A stretch of 64,000 bases of DNA from Sporosarcina sp. P32b (GCF_002743335.1 NZ_PDZB01000004.1:1-64000), one strand, 5' to 3'. Counted from the stretch's first letter, positions 16,685-25,846 are shown. Numbers and translations are program-made. Notes: generated by a model from the letters alone, not told the origin.

Positions 16685-17635
16685 TTACGACATTTGTTTT
16701 TCACAAATTTCGATGACTGCTTTGACAGAGTCAGCTGAATGATCAAGCGCTTTTTGTTCGTCTTCTGTTAATGGGAGTTCAATCACACTCTCAATACCAT
16801 TGCCGCCAAGAACAGTAGGTACACCTAAGTAGATATCTTGATATCCATATTCGCCTTCTAAATAAGCGATAGATGGCATAATCCGCTTTTTATCTTTGAT
16901 AATTGCTTCAGCCATCTCCACCAAAGCGGCAGCAGGTGCATAATACGCACTACCATTACCTAGCAAAGAGACGATCTCCCCGCCACCTTTTCGAGTACGC
17001 TCCACAATTGCTTCTAGTCGTTCATTCGAAATGATTTTATCCAACGGAATGCCACCAGCATACGAATAACGCACAAGTGGAACCATATCATCACCGTGCC
17101 CACCAAGAACAAAGCCGGAAATATCTTCCACAGAAATATTCAATTCTTCTGAGATGAACGTATTAAATCGTGCAGTATCGAGCACACCTGATTGTCCGAT
17201 TACACGATTTTTAGGAAAGCCAGTTGTCTTATAGCAAACATACGTCATCGCATCTACTGGGTTACTTAAAATTAGCACGATACTGTCTGGAGCATAGCGT
17301 TTCACTTGTTCAGAAACAGAACGCATAATCTTTGCATTGGTCGCAACTAAATCATCACGACTCATGCCTGGTTTACGCGCGATGCCTGCAGTAATGATAA
17401 CCATTGCAGCACCTTCAATATCCTCATAATTTGAAGTACCTGTAATACGGGAGTTGAACTGCTGCACAGGACTTGTCTGAAGAAGATCCAGTGCTTTACC
17501 TTTTGTCGGATTGGAGAGGTCAGGGATATCAACTAAGACGATGTCGCCTAATTCCTTCTGAGCCGCCATCAATGCGGCAGTCGCCCCTGTGTGACCAGCT
17601 CCGATGACTGCGATTTTATGTCGTTTGAAAGCCAT
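16685..17635 (-). CDS. mdh: Malate dehydrogenase (NAD, LDH-type) at the end of the eut operon
   Basis: A 316-residue LDH/MDH-superfamily enzyme. The NAD motif GAGHTGAT lies near residue 11, the substrate loop [12 protein letters not shown] near 85 has the arginine typical of malate rather than lactate dehydrogenases, and the catalytic His lies in GGHGDDM near 175. It interconverts malate and oxaloacetate with NAD. The ATG at 17635 is chosen because AAAGGAG is nine bases upstream; an earlier GTG abuts it. It follows the last shell gene by about 55 bases with no terminator between, so it is probably co-transcribed. It has no encapsulation-type helix at either end, so luminal location is not supported. 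Confidence 0.92.
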   Translation of the reverse strand: MAFKRHKIAVIGAGHTGATAALMAAQKELGDIVLVDIPDLSNPTKGKALDLLQTSPVQQFNSRITGTSNYEDIEGAAMVIITAGIARKPGMSRDDLVATNAKIMRSVSEQVKRYAPDSIVLILSNPVDAMTYVCYKTTGFPKNRVIGQSGVLDTARFNTFISEELNISVEDISGFVLGGHGDDMVPLVRYSYAGGIPLDKIISNERLEAIVERTRKGGGEIVSLLGNGSAYYAPAAALVEMAEAIIKDKKRIMPSIAYLEGEYGYQDIYLGVPTVLGGNGIESVIELPLTEDEQKALDHSADSVKAVIEICEKQMS

Positions 17636-17690
17636 GGAAACCACTCCTTTCTATAGATTTCATTATGAAAAGTATGCTAATAAGCATCCG

Positions 17691-18032
17691 TCAGTCTTTC
17701 TTCGGTGCCTTCTTAGCTTCTGTAGATTTCTTTATTTGTGGAATTTCTGGAATAGTCGGCGCTAGGGGTTTCACCATGCCGTATACTGAATCATCAGGAC
17801 GCGGTATCACATGCGCACCTAGCAATTCACCTACACGCGCTGCTGCGTCGCGACCTGCATCAACAGCTGCCTGAACCGCACCGACGTCGCCTTGGACGAT
17901 GACCGTGACGATTCCGCCATCCACCATCTCTTGTGATACTAACTCCACATTAGATGCCTTCACCATTGCATCCGCCGCTTCAATCGACCCGATTAATCCT
18001 TTTGTCTCAATCATTCCGATCGCTTGACTCAT
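17691..18032 (-). CDS. BMC-H shell protein with short C-terminal extension
   Basis: A 113-residue protein with a canonical single BMC domain (residues 1-85; [19 protein letters not shown], then [13 protein letters not shown]) and an extension of about 28 residues rich in Pro and Lys ending KKAPKKD. BMC-H proteins form the hexameric facets of the shell. It is clearly paralogous to EutM at 19247 but has VDGG at the pore-facing loop in place of VGGG, putting an acidic residue near the pore. The start at 18032 follows GAGAGGTGAT. Its first 26 bases overlap the end of eutN, implying coupled translation. Confidence 0.93.
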   Translation of the reverse strand: MSQAIGMIETKGLIGSIEAADAMVKASNVELVSQEMVDGGIVTVIVQGDVGAVQAAVDAGRDAAARVGELLGAHVIPRPDDSVYGMVKPLAPTIPEIPQIKKSTEAKKAPKKD

Positions 18033-18312
18033 GTATATCACCTCTCTTTACTTCTGTTGAATCGATAATACCAATAATGACCGCGTCGATTGGGATCGGG
18101 TTTTCTTTCGGTAAAATAAAGCGTGAAGAACCGCCACTCGTAATGAGTACCTCGTCACCAACCCCTGCTCCAATACGATCCGCCGCGACCATATGCGACT
18201 GTATACTATTGCCGTGCGCGTCAATCGGCTGGATGATTAACAACTTAAGTCCTGATAATCCATCCTCTTTACGGGTTGCCCATACATTACCAATCACTCT
18301 ACCCATTCGCAT
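18007..18312 (-). CDS. eutN: BMC-P pentameric vertex protein (EutN/CcmL family)
   Basis: A 101-residue protein of the EutN/CcmL family: N-terminal [12 protein letters not shown], central LLIIQPID and [15 protein letters not shown], and the closing IIGIID segment. These pentamers cap the vertices of the icosahedral shell. AAAGGTGAT precedes the ATG by five bases. It lies between pduL and the second BMC-H gene in the operon, as in other microcompartment loci. Confidence 0.94.
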   Translation of the reverse strand: MRMGRVIGNVWATRKEDGLSGLKLLIIQPIDAHGNSIQSHMVAADRIGAGVGDEVLITSGGSSRFILPKENPIPIDAVIIGIIDSTEVKRGDIHESSDRND

Positions 18313-18328
18313 GCGTAATCACCTTTTT

Positions 18329-19213
18329 CTACTTTCTACTCGTTATCGTTTTACCGAGCTCTCGTGCTGTATCTCTTGCTAATGCCGTAACAATTGTACC
18401 TTTATTGATGACGATCTCTTTTTCTGAAATCACTGCTACGTCTTCTGCCGACAAAAGCTTTTTAGTAAATTCTAATGCATTCGGAACACTTACTGTGTGA
18501 GATGTCTTCACTTTTTCTATTTTCGTTTCCGTCTCTGCTTGCATAGGTTTCGTTTCTTTCGCATCATTCGACTTCACGAGACGACCGATCGATCCCTGTG
18601 TAATGAAACCTGCATTCGCTTCATCAGTATCGATATGCATTTCAAGACGATATCGCTCATTCACCCGAATACGTACATTGCGGAATGAAATGGATCGCAC
18701 TCCGTCCGCTTCCACCGTGACATATTCCCCGTCCTCCACGCCAAAACGCGTAGCATCTGTAGGTGCCATATGGATATGCGCTTGTGCAATAATCAGACCT
18801 TGGTTTATATGCACACTACCTTTTGGTCCAATTAAGGTAATGGGTGCAGATCCTTCAATATTGCCGGATTCCCGAAGTGGGGGCTTGACGCCGAGCTTCA
18901 TGGCATCCGTAAAGCTGACCTCGACTTGAGTCGCTTTTCGGACAGGTCCTAAAATACGTACACGTTCAATACTGCTTTTAGGTCCTGCAATCATCACCGT
19001 TTCATTGGCGGCGAATTGGCCCGGCTGTGAAAGCTCGGACCGCTGTGTCAATTCATACCCTGCACCAAACAATACTTCCACATGTTCAGGCTGTAAATGT
19101 ACGTGACGGGCGGAAACCGCAATGGGAACCGCTCGTTCCGGCAATTGAACGGGACTCTTCCCCAGCTGCCCAAGAATTTCTCCGACAATCTGCTCAATCA
19201 ATTGCTGATTCAT
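18329..19213 (-). CDS. pduL: Phosphate propanoyl/acetyltransferase (PduL) with extra C-terminal region
   Basis: A 294-residue protein. Residues 1-19 form an amphipathic encapsulation-type helix (LIEQIVGEILGQL). Residues 28-210 carry the two PduL barrels with the zinc-binding histidines in VSARHVHL (near 33) and AQAHIHMAPTDA (near 143). It converts acetyl-CoA and phosphate to acetyl phosphate and CoA, recycling CoA inside the shell and replacing EutD. Residues about 215-294 are an extension beyond the usual length of about 210: a charged linker, then SAEDVAVISEKEIVINKG and TALARDTARELG, a motif resembling one seen in other microcompartment proteins (EutQ/EutT-like N-termini). Its function here is unknown. 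Confidence 0.92.
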   Translation of the reverse strand: MNQQLIEQIVGEILGQLGKSPVQLPERAVPIAVSARHVHLQPEHVEVLFGAGYELTQRSELSQPGQFAANETVMIAGPKSSIERVRILGPVRKATQVEVSFTDAMKLGVKPPLRESGNIEGSAPITLIGPKGSVHINQGLIIAQAHIHMAPTDATRFGVEDGEYVTVEADGVRSISFRNVRIRVNERYRLEMHIDTDEANAGFITQGSIGRLVKSNDAKETKPMQAETETKIEKVKTSHTVSVPNALEFTKKLLSAEDVAVISEKEIVINKGTIVTALARDTARELGKTITSRK

Positions 19214-19246
19214 TTAGTTCACGCCTTTCTACTGTGTCAGCAGTGA

Positions 19247-19531
19247 TTATTCGCTTTTTGGTAACATCATTTCTAATTCATTATGTGGTCTTGGGATTAC
19301 GTGAACTGAAAGCAATTCGCCCACACGTTGTGCAGAAGCCGCTCCTGCGTCTGTTGCTGCTTTTACTGCGCCTACATCGCCACGTACCATAACTGTTACA
19401 ATTCCGCCGCCAACATGTACTTTACCTACTAAGTTTACACTTGCCGCTTTCACCATTGCGTCTGCTGCCTCGATTGCACCGATTAACCCTTTAGTTTCTA
19501 CCATTCCTAATGCTGTACCTTCTCTGTTCAT
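19247..19531 (-). CDS. eutM: BMC-H major shell protein (EutM)
   Basis: A 94-residue single BMC-domain protein of standard length: [19 protein letters not shown] at the N-terminus, the pore-region HVGGGIVTV near residue 40, [13 protein letters not shown] near 52 and HVIPRPH near 78. It forms cyclic hexamers tiling the shell facets. AGGAGG lies correctly ahead of the ATG. It is placed directly after eutE. Confidence 0.95.
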   Translation of the reverse strand: MNREGTALGMVETKGLIGAIEAADAMVKAASVNLVGKVHVGGGIVTVMVRGDVGAVKAATDAGAASAQRVGELLSVHVIPRPHNELEMMLPKSE

Positions 19532-19554
19532 AATTGTTTCCTCCTAATAATGTT

Positions 19555-21066
19555 TTATTTTGAAAGTTGCTTAACAATTTCACTGACTAAGTTCTGTACT
19601 AATACCGGATCGATGTTGCTGTTTGTTGAGGCTGATACATTGTTCATGACACTGGATACAAGTTGATCATTAGAGCTCTCTACCGGCTCAGAGTGCTTCG
19701 GTAACTGTACTTCCTTCGTACCGTATGCCATCCGCTTAATGTTCAGCAAATGTTTAGCCGTGACATTGTCGGATGTAATATTGCCACCGAAAGTTCCGCA
19801 TCCTAATGTGAACGATGGCATTAAGCCTGTAGTTCCACCCACTGCACCAATCGAAGCCATTGTATTGACCAAAATACGTGATACAGGCATTTCCATCGCG
19901 AATTCTCGTGCAACTGCATCGATTTCGGTGTGTAGTGCCAAACTGTGTCCACGTCCACCTAGGTTCAGCAAGTCGAGACACACTTCTTTCGAATGCTTCA
20001 CACCATCAACGATATACATAGCGAAAATCGGTGATAATTTCTCCAATGAAAATGGTACATCTTTGCCGACTTTTGTTTCCATCCCAACTATCAGGCGCGT
20101 GCCTTCCGGTAATGAAATACCTGCCATTTTGGCAATGAACTGTGGGCTCTTGCCAACTACTTTCGGATTCACCTTACCGGGTACCGGTGAGATGACTCCT
20201 TCCATGATCTTTTTCTCTTCATCAGACAAAATATACGCACCATTTTTTTTCAATTCGCTCGTAACGAGATCCGCGATATGCTTATCGACAACAATCGCTT
20301 GCTCCGTCGCGCAAATCGTACCATAGTCAAATGATTTACTGTCGACAATATCTTTTACTGCTTTTTGGACCTTCGCAGAACGCTCAATATAGACCGGAAC
20401 ATTACCAGGACCTACACCATACGCTGGTTTCCCAGAGCTATATGCCGCTTTGACTAGTGCACTACCACCTGTTGCGATGATGAGATTAACGTCTTTATGC
20501 GACATCAATTGCTGTGTTGCCTCCATCGAAGCCAACGTTAGGCACTGGATTAATCCTTCTGGTGCACCTGCTGCAACAGCCGCTGCATCACACACTTTCA
20601 ATGCTTCATGTGTACATTCCACTGCATACGGATGAGGACTCACAACAATGGAATTTCGTGTCTTCAGTGAAATCAATGTTTTGAAGAACGCTGTTGACGT
20701 CGGGTTAGTTGTTGGAATAATTGCCGCAACTACACCGAATGGGGCAGCGATTTCCACGACTTTATTCAAATGATCTTCTTTGATGACACCAACTGTTTTC
20801 AAATCTTTGATGCTTTCATACACATCACGTGAACCGACTTCATTCTTTACTTTCTTATGAGCTGCTACTCCCATACCTGTTTCATCTACCGCTAATTGCG
20901 CTAGACGACCGGATTGTTCAAAAGCAGCATCCGCTACAGCTTTAACAATCTTATCGACTTGTTGCTGGGTATAGCCCATGAACTTCTCTTGTGCTTCTTT
21001 TGCAGTTTGAACGGCCAAGCGCATTTGCTGCAAGGCCAATAAATCATTATCCACTAATTGAACCAA
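19555..21066 (-). CDS. eutE: Acetaldehyde dehydrogenase (CoA-acylating)
   Basis: A 503-residue CoA-acylating aldehyde dehydrogenase (EutE/PduP family). The catalytic Cys lies in [11 protein letters not shown] near residue 270, and the cofactor region includes [16 protein letters not shown] near 200. It converts acetaldehyde, NAD and CoA to acetyl-CoA and NADH. The N-terminus lacks the usual encapsulation helix. Instead, after a Ser/Asn-rich linker, the last 18 residues ([18 protein letters not shown]) form an amphipathic helix very like the N-terminal helices of PduL and EutC in this locus. TTG start with AAGGAG nine bases upstream. Confidence 0.95.
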   Translation of the reverse strand: MVQLVDNDLLALQQMRLAVQTAKEAQEKFMGYTQQQVDKIVKAVADAAFEQSGRLAQLAVDETGMGVAAHKKVKNEVGSRDVYESIKDLKTVGVIKEDHLNKVVEIAAPFGVVAAIIPTTNPTSTAFFKTLISLKTRNSIVVSPHPYAVECTHEALKVCDAAAVAAGAPEGLIQCLTLASMEATQQLMSHKDVNLIIATGGSALVKAAYSSGKPAYGVGPGNVPVYIERSAKVQKAVKDIVDSKSFDYGTICATEQAIVVDKHIADLVTSELKKNGAYILSDEEKKIMEGVISPVPGKVNPKVVGKSPQFIAKMAGISLPEGTRLIVGMETKVGKDVPFSLEKLSPIFAMYIVDGVKHSKEVCLDLLNLGGRGHSLALHTEIDAVAREFAMEMPVSRILVNTMASIGAVGGTTGLMPSFTLGCGTFGGNITSDNVTAKHLLNIKRMAYGTKEVQLPKHSEPVESSNDQLVSSVMNNVSASTNSNIDPVLVQNLVSEIVKQLSK

Positions 21067-21097
21067 ATCAAAACACTCCTTCCTACATGCTTCTCTA

Positions 21098-21742
21098 TCA
21101 ATAACTTAACGGATGATCCGCCATGTTCTGTACGGCTTCACGAAACGCGTCAGCTGCTGCTTCACAAGAAGATTGACTGCCTGTGAGCAGACCGCCACCG
21201 AAGTTTGTTTCAGAAGGAGGCGCATAGAGTTCGCATAACGTGACATCCGCAGCTTTTAAGGCCGCATCCAAACCGATAATCGCTTCAAGAGGTGGTGCAA
21301 TCAAGTATGCAATCGATTGGCCGACCGGTATGTTAGCCATGTCAGCCAAGTAACTACCACAGCTAGAAATGGTATGCGCAAATAACGCATGATCCGGGTT
21401 TCCATTAATTGCTTCGAAATACGCTTCGTGCTCTATAGTGATACGAATCGAATCAAGACCACTTTTCACTTCTTCCGGTGACGGTCCAGCAATGATTCCG
21501 ATAAACTCACCAGACAGCGGTCCGGAAGAATGTGCAGCACCTGCGTAAAAACTTTTCGCGTAGACTACTTCCACGTCGCTATGCTTCGTAGCTGCATCAA
21601 TTGCTGTATAACCAATGTCATCAATTGTCGTTGTCATCAATCCAAGACTGCGTTGATAGGGCTTCAGTTCAAACTTCTCAGCCAGCTCTGGACTAACGTT
21701 TGGAATGACTTGCATCGACAAGATGTCCGCGTGGATTTTCAT
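21098..21742 (-). CDS. eutL: BMC-T trimeric shell protein (EutL)
   Basis: A 214-residue tandem BMC-domain protein of the EutL type: N-terminal ILSMQVIPNVSPELA, VVYAKSFYAGAAHSSGPLSGE near residue 75, and C-terminal SETNFGGGLLTGS near 180. EutL trimers form larger, possibly gated, pores in the shell. The start at 21742 is chosen for its strong GGGGGGAGG site; upstream codons overlap the eutC end. Confidence 0.95.
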   Translation of the reverse strand: MKIHADILSMQVIPNVSPELAEKFELKPYQRSLGLMTTTIDDIGYTAIDAATKHSDVEVVYAKSFYAGAAHSSGPLSGEFIGIIAGPSPEEVKSGLDSIRITIEHEAYFEAINGNPDHALFAHTISSCGSYLADMANIPVGQSIAYLIAPPLEAIIGLDAALKAADVTLCELYAPPSETNFGGGLLTGSQSSCEAAADAFREAVQNMADHPLSY

Positions 21743-21758
21743 TCGTCCTCCCCCTTCC

Positions 21759-22760
21759 TCAACCTTCTTTTTGAACAAGCGATACACCGCTCGCTTCGTA
21801 TTTTAAGATTTTCTGAATGATCGTTCCGAGGAATGCCCCGGCTTCAACAGGTGGGATTCCTCCTTTATGGATATTGGAAATCACCATACGATCCGCTTCA
21901 ATCGTGCCGTGCCTTGGCTTGTAGCACATATAAGCACTCAGTGACTCTGCAGATACTAGACCAGGACGTTCACCGATCAACATGACCACTACATCGGGCT
22001 GCAATAACTCACCGATATCATCCATCACAGCCACTCGCCCTTTATCAACGTAAAATGTCGTTCCCATTTCGATATTCAAGTTGTTTAACGATTGTTCCAG
22101 AGACAAGTAGACGTCTTCCAGATTTTCTTCAATCGCTTTCGCACTTAGACCATTTGACGCGACGATCTGTACGACAGGCGATTTTTTACAGCGTTCTTGA
22201 ATAATAGACTTCGCTTCATCTGAAAGTTTTCTACCAAGATCCGGACGTCGAATATATTCTTCTTTATCCACCACTTTGGATTGCACTTGGAATAATCCTA
22301 GCTGCTCAAGCAAGTCATCCGGCACTTCACCGTAGACCGCATCAACAGCCGCCGCGTGGTCCAGTCGAAACTGTAGCCACGTCTTCGTTTTAGGACGTGA
22401 ACCTGCGCGTCCAACCCCTACTCTAGCTGGGGTCTTTTTGCGATACTCTGCCCATTTATCTTCTACAGGCTCTGCTTCAGGTGCTAGCTTCGGTTTCGGA
22501 TTACTGTATGCCGTCGTTGGTTTTGGTTTCACCGTAGCGATATTCCGCTTTGGCTCTTCCGTCGTACTATGGAATGTCACCAATCCACTAGGTGACTTTT
22601 TCACAGTTTCTGCGTTCAAATGTCCAATAGGCTGTTGTGAAAACAACTCTATTATCTGCTCGTTCGAGTTCTGTTGTACCGTTTGACTGCCGCTTGCAGC
22701 TTCTAGCTTCTCTACCACCATTTTTGTGATCTGCTGAATTAGTTCCTCATTCAAGTTCAT
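21759..22760 (-). CDS. eutC: Ethanolamine ammonia-lyase small subunit
   Basis: A 333-residue EutC. The N-terminal 20 residues (ELIQQITKMVVEKLEA) form an encapsulation-type helix, followed by a Pro/Lys-rich linker to about residue 115. The catalytic domain includes VGRAGSRPKTKTWLQFRLDHA, IVASNGLSAKAI, MLIGERPGL and the late YMCYKPRHG and NIHKGGIPPVEAGA segments. With EutB it binds adenosylcobalamin and splits ethanolamine to acetaldehyde and ammonia. The ATG at 22760 follows GGAGGTGG and lies seven bases after the eutB stop codon. Confidence 0.95.
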   Translation of the reverse strand: MNLNEELIQQITKMVVEKLEAASGSQTVQQNSNEQIIELFSQQPIGHLNAETVKKSPSGLVTFHSTTEEPKRNIATVKPKPTTAYSNPKPKLAPEAEPVEDKWAEYRKKTPARVGVGRAGSRPKTKTWLQFRLDHAAAVDAVYGEVPDDLLEQLGLFQVQSKVVDKEEYIRRPDLGRKLSDEAKSIIQERCKKSPVVQIVASNGLSAKAIEENLEDVYLSLEQSLNNLNIEMGTTFYVDKGRVAVMDDIGELLQPDVVVMLIGERPGLVSAESLSAYMCYKPRHGTIEADRMVISNIHKGGIPPVEAGAFLGTIIQKILKYEASGVSLVQKEG

Positions 22761-22767
22761 CCACCTC

Positions 22768-24132
22768 CTATCGATTGAAGAGTGTGAGATCTCCGGCATG
22801 TTTACTCAGCATGCCGTTTTCATAAATCCCCATCTTTTCAAGCCATTTCAAATATTCAGGTGCTGGCGTTTTGCCCATCGTCTGAAGAACCGTCGCCACG
22901 TCATGGTAGCTCATGGACTGGTAATTCAGCATAACGTCATCGCCCATCGGTGCTGCGATGATGAAGTTCACACCTGCCGCTGATAATAGGATACTTAAAT
23001 CTTCAATATCATTTTGATCCGCTTTAATATGGTTCGTATAACAAATATCTACACCCATCGGCAGTCCGTGTAGCTTGCCCATGAAGTGATCTTCAAGGCC
23101 TGCACGAATCACTTGCTTGCTGTTGTATAAATATTCCGGCCCAATAAATCCGACAACTGTATTGACGATGTACGGGTCATAATGCCGAGCAAATCCGTAG
23201 TTACGCGCTTCCATAGTTACCTGATCCACGCCGTAATGCGCTTCAGCTGATAATTCAGATCCTTGCCCTGTTTCAAAATACAAGGTTTGAGGACCGGTAC
23301 CCGTACCCATTTTCAGTGATAGATCTTTCGCTTCTGCAATTAATTCCGCTGAAATTCCAAATGAACGGTGAGCTTTTTCCGTTCCCGCGATACTTTGGAA
23401 AATCATATCGGCAGGTGCCCCTTGTTCGATTGCTTTCATCTGTGTCGTAACGTGTGCGAGTACACAGTTTTGCGTCGGGATTTCCCATTCATCGATGAAA
23501 TCTTTCGTTGCGTTCAACACACGTTTTACACTTTCTACGGAATCGTCTACGGGATTGATCCCAATTACTGCATCACCGATACCGTAAGACAAGCCTTCTT
23601 TTAACGAAGTGATGATGCCATCAATATTGTCTGTCGGATGATTCGGCTGCAAACGGGAAGACAAAGTGCCTTTTTGGCCGATTGTAATATTACATGTTGA
23701 TAAGATTTCAATTTTATTTGCCGCATGTACCAAGTCAAGATTGGACATCAGCTTTGTGACGGCTGCGATGACTTCCGAAGTCAATCCGCGGCTGAGACGC
23801 TTTAATTCACGGTCGCCTACTTCATTACTCAAAATGTATTCGCGCAGTTCTGCGATACTCCAGTTTTGGATCTCGCCATAGACCTTCTCGTTAATATCGT
23901 TTTCAATAATGAGTGATACTTCGTCGCTTTCAATTGGAATCAGCGGATTGTTGCGGATATCGCTTACAAGCAATTCACTGACGACTGTTTTGGCTGCAAT
24001 TCGTTCTTGCACGGTTTCCGCTGCAATTCCCGCGAGGCGATCTCCCGACTTTTCTTCATTCGCTTTTGCTAGTACTTCTTTCAGATCATGGAACACATAT
24101 CGTTCGCCGCCTAATGTAGTGGATAAATTCAC
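22768..24132 (-). CDS. eutB: Ethanolamine ammonia-lyase large subunit
   Basis: A 454-residue EutB of standard length, with family segments RLAGIAAETVQERIAAK near residue 31, RLQPNHPTDNIDGI near 160, INPVDDSVESV near 190, LYFETGQGSELSAEAHYG near 280 and MGVDICYTNH near 365. It forms the TIM-barrel core that holds substrate and cobalamin. The GTG start at 24132 has AAAGGAGG ahead of it; the open frame continues upstream inside eutA but is not coding. Fourteen bases separate it from the eutA stop codon. Confidence 0.96.
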   Translation of the reverse strand: MNLSTTLGGERYVFHDLKEVLAKANEEKSGDRLAGIAAETVQERIAAKTVVSELLVSDIRNNPLIPIESDEVSLIIENDINEKVYGEIQNWSIAELREYILSNEVGDRELKRLSRGLTSEVIAAVTKLMSNLDLVHAANKIEILSTCNITIGQKGTLSSRLQPNHPTDNIDGIITSLKEGLSYGIGDAVIGINPVDDSVESVKRVLNATKDFIDEWEIPTQNCVLAHVTTQMKAIEQGAPADMIFQSIAGTEKAHRSFGISAELIAEAKDLSLKMGTGTGPQTLYFETGQGSELSAEAHYGVDQVTMEARNYGFARHYDPYIVNTVVGFIGPEYLYNSKQVIRAGLEDHFMGKLHGLPMGVDICYTNHIKADQNDIEDLSILLSAAGVNFIIAAPMGDDVMLNYQSMSYHDVATVLQTMGKTPAPEYLKWLEKMGIYENGMLSKHAGDLTLFNR

Positions 24133-24146
24133 GTACGAGACCTCCT

Positions 24147-25592
24147 TTACGTAGTGTGGAAAGTTAAGGTTTTCACGACGACCGGTACTACACCCGAAGT
24201 GAGCGCATTGCCGATATCGATGTAATCTCCTGTTTCCACATTGATTTGATCTATGCAAATAATACTTTGTTTCACTTGTAATGCTGCCAGTGTTTGGCCA
24301 ATCACTTTGGCATGATCGGATTGAATGACCAAAATAATCGGTTGTTCTGGACGTGGTCGCTTGTTCATGACTTGAACAACTGCTTTGGCAAGCTTCTGCA
24401 CATCGCGAAATCCGAGATAAGGAAGATTGCATAAGTAGAGCGCAAAATTTTGTCCCTCTTTGGCTGAGTCATATAAAGTTACCGCCTGCTCGACCGCGTC
24501 TTCAAAATGGGATAAACCTGTTTCGAGATTTGCTTCAAAGTCATATTCGTAAATAGGGATATTTTTTAATGGCAACTCATGTGGTGCAACTTGAATGGTG
24601 GCTCCGCTAATTTCAGTCGTCTGCGTTCCTGCACCTAATACGGTTGCACGTACAGTTTCTATAGGCTCCTGCCAAGTGAAATGCTGAAGTGAAGTGTTAC
24701 GCAACAAGGCTTCCGCAAGCTGAACACCTATATCATCGTATTGTGCCTCCTGAACTTCACCGGATTCATGATGATACATGCACTCCGAAATCCCACCTGA
24801 AAAAACGATTGTATCAACCGTTGGCAACCAATTCGGTTCATGACCAAGCAGTAGTACTTGATCTTGCGCATGGACTTCTTTTTTTAAAACTCGTCCCATT
24901 GCTTCCGCCATATACGTCGTTACGAACGTTACGGTTGAAGAACTTTGCGGATCACCTACCCGTAATGTGTACCCTTGATCTTGCAATAGTCGCTCGACTG
25001 GCGGGGAGATGGTACGAACTTTACCGCCTTCAAACTCGATTAATCGGCCACCAATATGCATCGTACATGTACCAAGAAGCTGCTTATCCTTGAACACAGC
25101 GATATTTGCTGTTCCTCCGCCGATGTCAATATTGGCGATGACCTGACCACTTTTTCCGGATAATTCATAGCTCCCAGAACCTTTAGCTGCAATAATACCT
25201 TCTAAGTCAGGTCCTGCGGTTGCTACGAGAAAATCACCTGCTTCGTTAGATAACTGATGTAACATTTCACTGGCATTCCGCTTGGTAGCGGTTTCACCAG
25301 TGATAATGACAGCGCCTGTTTCAATTTGTGAAGGCTGAACTCCAGCTTTGTCGTATTCGGATTGGATGATTTGTTGGACACCCGCTACATCAATCGTCAC
25401 CTCGTCTTGCAATGGCGTTCGGAATACTGGACTTTTATAAAGTATTTCTTTGTCTGTAATTTCTATTCGTGGCACATGTGATGCGCCCGCCACATTACGT
25501 AGGGAAAACCGACTGATAATCAGTTTCGTCGTGCTTGTGCCAATATCAATTCCTGCACTCATAATTGTTTCGTGCTTATTGAAATTGCTCAC
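24147..25592 (-). CDS. eutA: Ethanolamine ammonia-lyase reactivating factor
   Basis: A 481-residue protein of the actin/Hsp70-like ATPase fold: phosphate loops GIDIGTSTTKL near residue 15 and NIDIGGGTANI near 150, and a VFSGGISECMY segment near 275. EutA exchanges inactive cobalamin from EutBC using ATP. The GTG at 25592 lies seven bases after AAAGGGG; the GTG two codons upstream is too close. It is the first gene after the intergenic terminator/EutV-type site, so its entry into transcription is likely controlled there. Confidence 0.93.
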   Translation of the reverse strand: MSNFNKHETIMSAGIDIGTSTTKLIISRFSLRNVAGASHVPRIEITDKEILYKSPVFRTPLQDEVTIDVAGVQQIIQSEYDKAGVQPSQIETGAVIITGETATKRNASEMLHQLSNEAGDFLVATAGPDLEGIIAAKGSGSYELSGKSGQVIANIDIGGGTANIAVFKDKQLLGTCTMHIGGRLIEFEGGKVRTISPPVERLLQDQGYTLRVGDPQSSSTVTFVTTYMAEAMGRVLKKEVHAQDQVLLLGHEPNWLPTVDTIVFSGGISECMYHHESGEVQEAQYDDIGVQLAEALLRNTSLQHFTWQEPIETVRATVLGAGTQTTEISGATIQVAPHELPLKNIPIYEYDFEANLETGLSHFEDAVEQAVTLYDSAKEGQNFALYLCNLPYLGFRDVQKLAKAVVQVMNKRPRPEQPIILVIQSDHAKVIGQTLAALQVKQSIICIDQINVETGDYIDIGNALTSGVVPVVVKTLTFHTT

Positions 25593-25619
25593 GCCCACAC
25601 CCCTTTCTGATTACTTACT

Positions 25620-25785
25620 GCAACGCCTGTCGGAGCTAAGCGGCGTTCTGCACTGTTGATTGTATCTAGTTCCGGACGCCAGCTCCTCGGGTCGTTTCAG
25701 TATTGCCGAGAAAGTGCAAAGTACACACTTTTTCAGCAATACCTCCAACGCCTGTCGGGGCTAAGCGGCGTTCTGCACTTTTGAT
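25620..25785. repeat. Composite intergenic repeat: two direct copies flanking a palindrome
   Basis: CGCCTGTCGGRGCTAAGCGG with matching flanks occurs at about 25622-25655 and again at about 25749-25781, the copies differing at a few positions over some 35 bases. Each unit can fold (AACGCC / GGCGTT). Between them, at about 25699-25741, lies a palindrome with arms GTATTGC.GA.AAAGTG and CACTTT.TC.GCAATAC. It sits between the eutA start and the upstream terminator. A mobile or REP-like origin is likely. Confidence 0.7.
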
Positions 25786-25787
25786 AT

Positions 25788-25846
25788 AAAAAAGACGCCT
25801 TTACAAACCCATGGATTTTCCCACGGGATGTAAAGGCGCCTTTGCC
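25788..25846 (-). terminator. Intergenic terminator with EutV-type antitermination hairpin, upstream of eutA
   Basis: On the minus strand the terminator arms GGCGCCTTTACA and TGTAAAGGCGTC (25794-25840) are followed by TTTTTTAT. Overlapping its 5' arm at 25835-25846 is GGC-AAAGGC-GCC, a three-base-pair stem with a six-base loop carrying A at position 1 and G at position 4, the signature of sites bound by the ANTAR protein EutV. Its formation would block the terminator. A clear upstream partner hairpin (P1) was not found here. Confidence 0.65.

Noticed and set aside
19739..20326. 195-codon plus-strand frame opposite eutE
   Set aside because: Antisense shadow of a highly conserved gene; composition is not protein-like and no start signal is present.
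22768..24432. eutB frame open about 100 codons upstream of the assigned start
   Set aside because: The extra part lies inside eutA in another frame, is not EutB-like, and GTG at 24132 has a strong AAAGGAGG site and gives the standard length.
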